Shown one piece after another: positions 63,733-64,000 of a DNA stretch of 64,000 nucleotides (position 1 is its first letter; each line of letters begins with the position of its first letter). The stretch is from Saccharospirillum sp. GTDB taxonomy: Bacteria; Pseudomonadota; Gammaproteobacteria; Pseudomonadales; Natronospirillaceae. Made by a program: the position numbers and the translations under genes. Location of the stretch: positions 58,254 through 122,253 of the forward strand of contig JAIUML010000012.1 in NCBI GenBank assembly GCA_022565595.1. The letters run 5' to 3'. Below the pieces are notes generated by a model that made no database searches, was not told where the DNA came from, and saw nothing but the letters and a program-made list of their open reading frames with translations.

Positions 63733-63842
63733 CCGCTGGAGTGTCGATGTCCTGATCGACACGGCGGGCGTCAGCCCGCTGGTTTGGCTTCAAGGGTCGG
63801 CTTACGCCGACTACGTCGATGAGGATATCGACGCTCCAGTGG
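63733..63842 (+). repeat. Structured intergenic element D
   Basis: A 110-bp element closed by a 16-bp stem with two G-T pairs (63733-63748 with 63827-63842), holding hairpins GCGGGC-GTCA-GCCCGC (63764-63779) and GTCGGC-TTAC-GCCGAC (63796-63811). Each closing arm can instead fold locally (63741-63761 and 63815-63832), so two exclusive structures exist. Confidence 0.6.
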
Positions 63843-64000
63843 GAGACCGGCCGCTATAGCGAGCGCCCGGGGGCGGGTTCTGTCGTGACGATGACCGAGT
63901 TGATCGCTCGGAAGGACGTCCCTGTTGTTGTGCCAGCCAGGCCATCCCTGGCCTGTCGCGAATGCCTGCCAACGCATGCGTTGGCTCGCTGCGCGACCGG
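63843..64000. repeat. Palindromic intergenic DNA at window end
   Basis: No gene is supported. The stretch holds CCAGG-CCATC-CCTGG near 63938 and a perfect 18-bp palindrome GCCAACGCATGCGTTGGC at 63968-63985, probably part of a further repeat cut by the window edge. Confidence 0.5.

Noticed and set aside
1..64000. CRISPR array or insertion sequence
   Set aside because: No set of regularly spaced direct repeats and no transposase frame was seen on either strand.

Overview
The window is chromosomal DNA from a gammaproteobacterium, most likely a marine or halophilic member of the Oceanospirillales/Saccharospirillum type. The genus is inferred from gene content and is not proven. Evidence for the class: a membrane nitrate reductase operon followed by a parvulin gene, NarK transporters, an anaerobic ubiquinone set (UbiU, UbiV, UbiT), NarX/NarL, long-form QueF, CbpA and tRNA-Ser(GGA) with an encoded CCA. 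Gene density is high, many neighbours overlap by ATGA junctions, and no integrase, transposase, prophage or CRISPR array was seen.

Positions 1 to 4480 hold a LysR regulator divergent from a two-gene operon: a fused alpha/beta 2-oxoacid dehydrogenase E1 and a FabD-like acyltransferase with altered active-site residues. Positions 4500 to 23700 form a nitrate respiration island. It contains two NarK transporters with a universal stress protein between them, ubiU-ubiV plus a zinc-binding DGC protein, divergent ubiT, a small cysteine protein (DUF6455-like), narGHJI with a parvulin, narXL and moeA. FNR/ANR boxes (TTGAT-N4-ATCAA) and NarL 7-2-7 heptamer pairs lie at the expected places, several with a -10 hexamer at class II or class I spacing. 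The parts fit one programme: nitrate import, quinol oxidation by NarGHI, ubiquinone made without oxygen by UbiUVT, molybdenum cofactor from MoeA, and nitrate sensing by NarXL.

Positions 23700 to 50000 are mixed. They hold a BioMNY biotin transporter, a histidine phosphatase / GGDEF-EAL / fructosamine-kinase operon with an FNR-type promoter, a nitroreductase, an AttEFGH-like ABC export cluster, an esterase, a periplasmic binding protein next to a diguanylate cyclase, a 2Fe-2S ferredoxin, a second (MASE2) diguanylate cyclase, an MFS pump, CbpA, an amidase/hydroxyacid dehydrogenase pair, a lipoprotein, a HigBA-type module whose toxin is frameshifted, tRNA-Ser, a YdjA nitroreductase and a MASE2-like adenylate cyclase.

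Positions 49170 to 63714 carry queF with an ABC-2 exporter, a TIGR01777 epimerase, a HAD phosphatase, a dCMP deaminase, glpK, an alpha-galactoside operon (two CUT1 permeases, GH36 alpha-galactosidase, binding protein, no ATPase), and a large membrane protein joining two GIDE-like domains to a LemA domain. The window ends in palindromic intergenic DNA.

The least explained material is intergenic. Four elements of about 100 bp (47-151, 13052-13157, 46696-46796, 63733-63842) share a layout of one closing stem around two hairpins. The first two are sequence relatives whose closing stems differ in sequence but both still pair. A perfect 34-bp inverted repeat overlaps the 3' end of tRNA-Ser.
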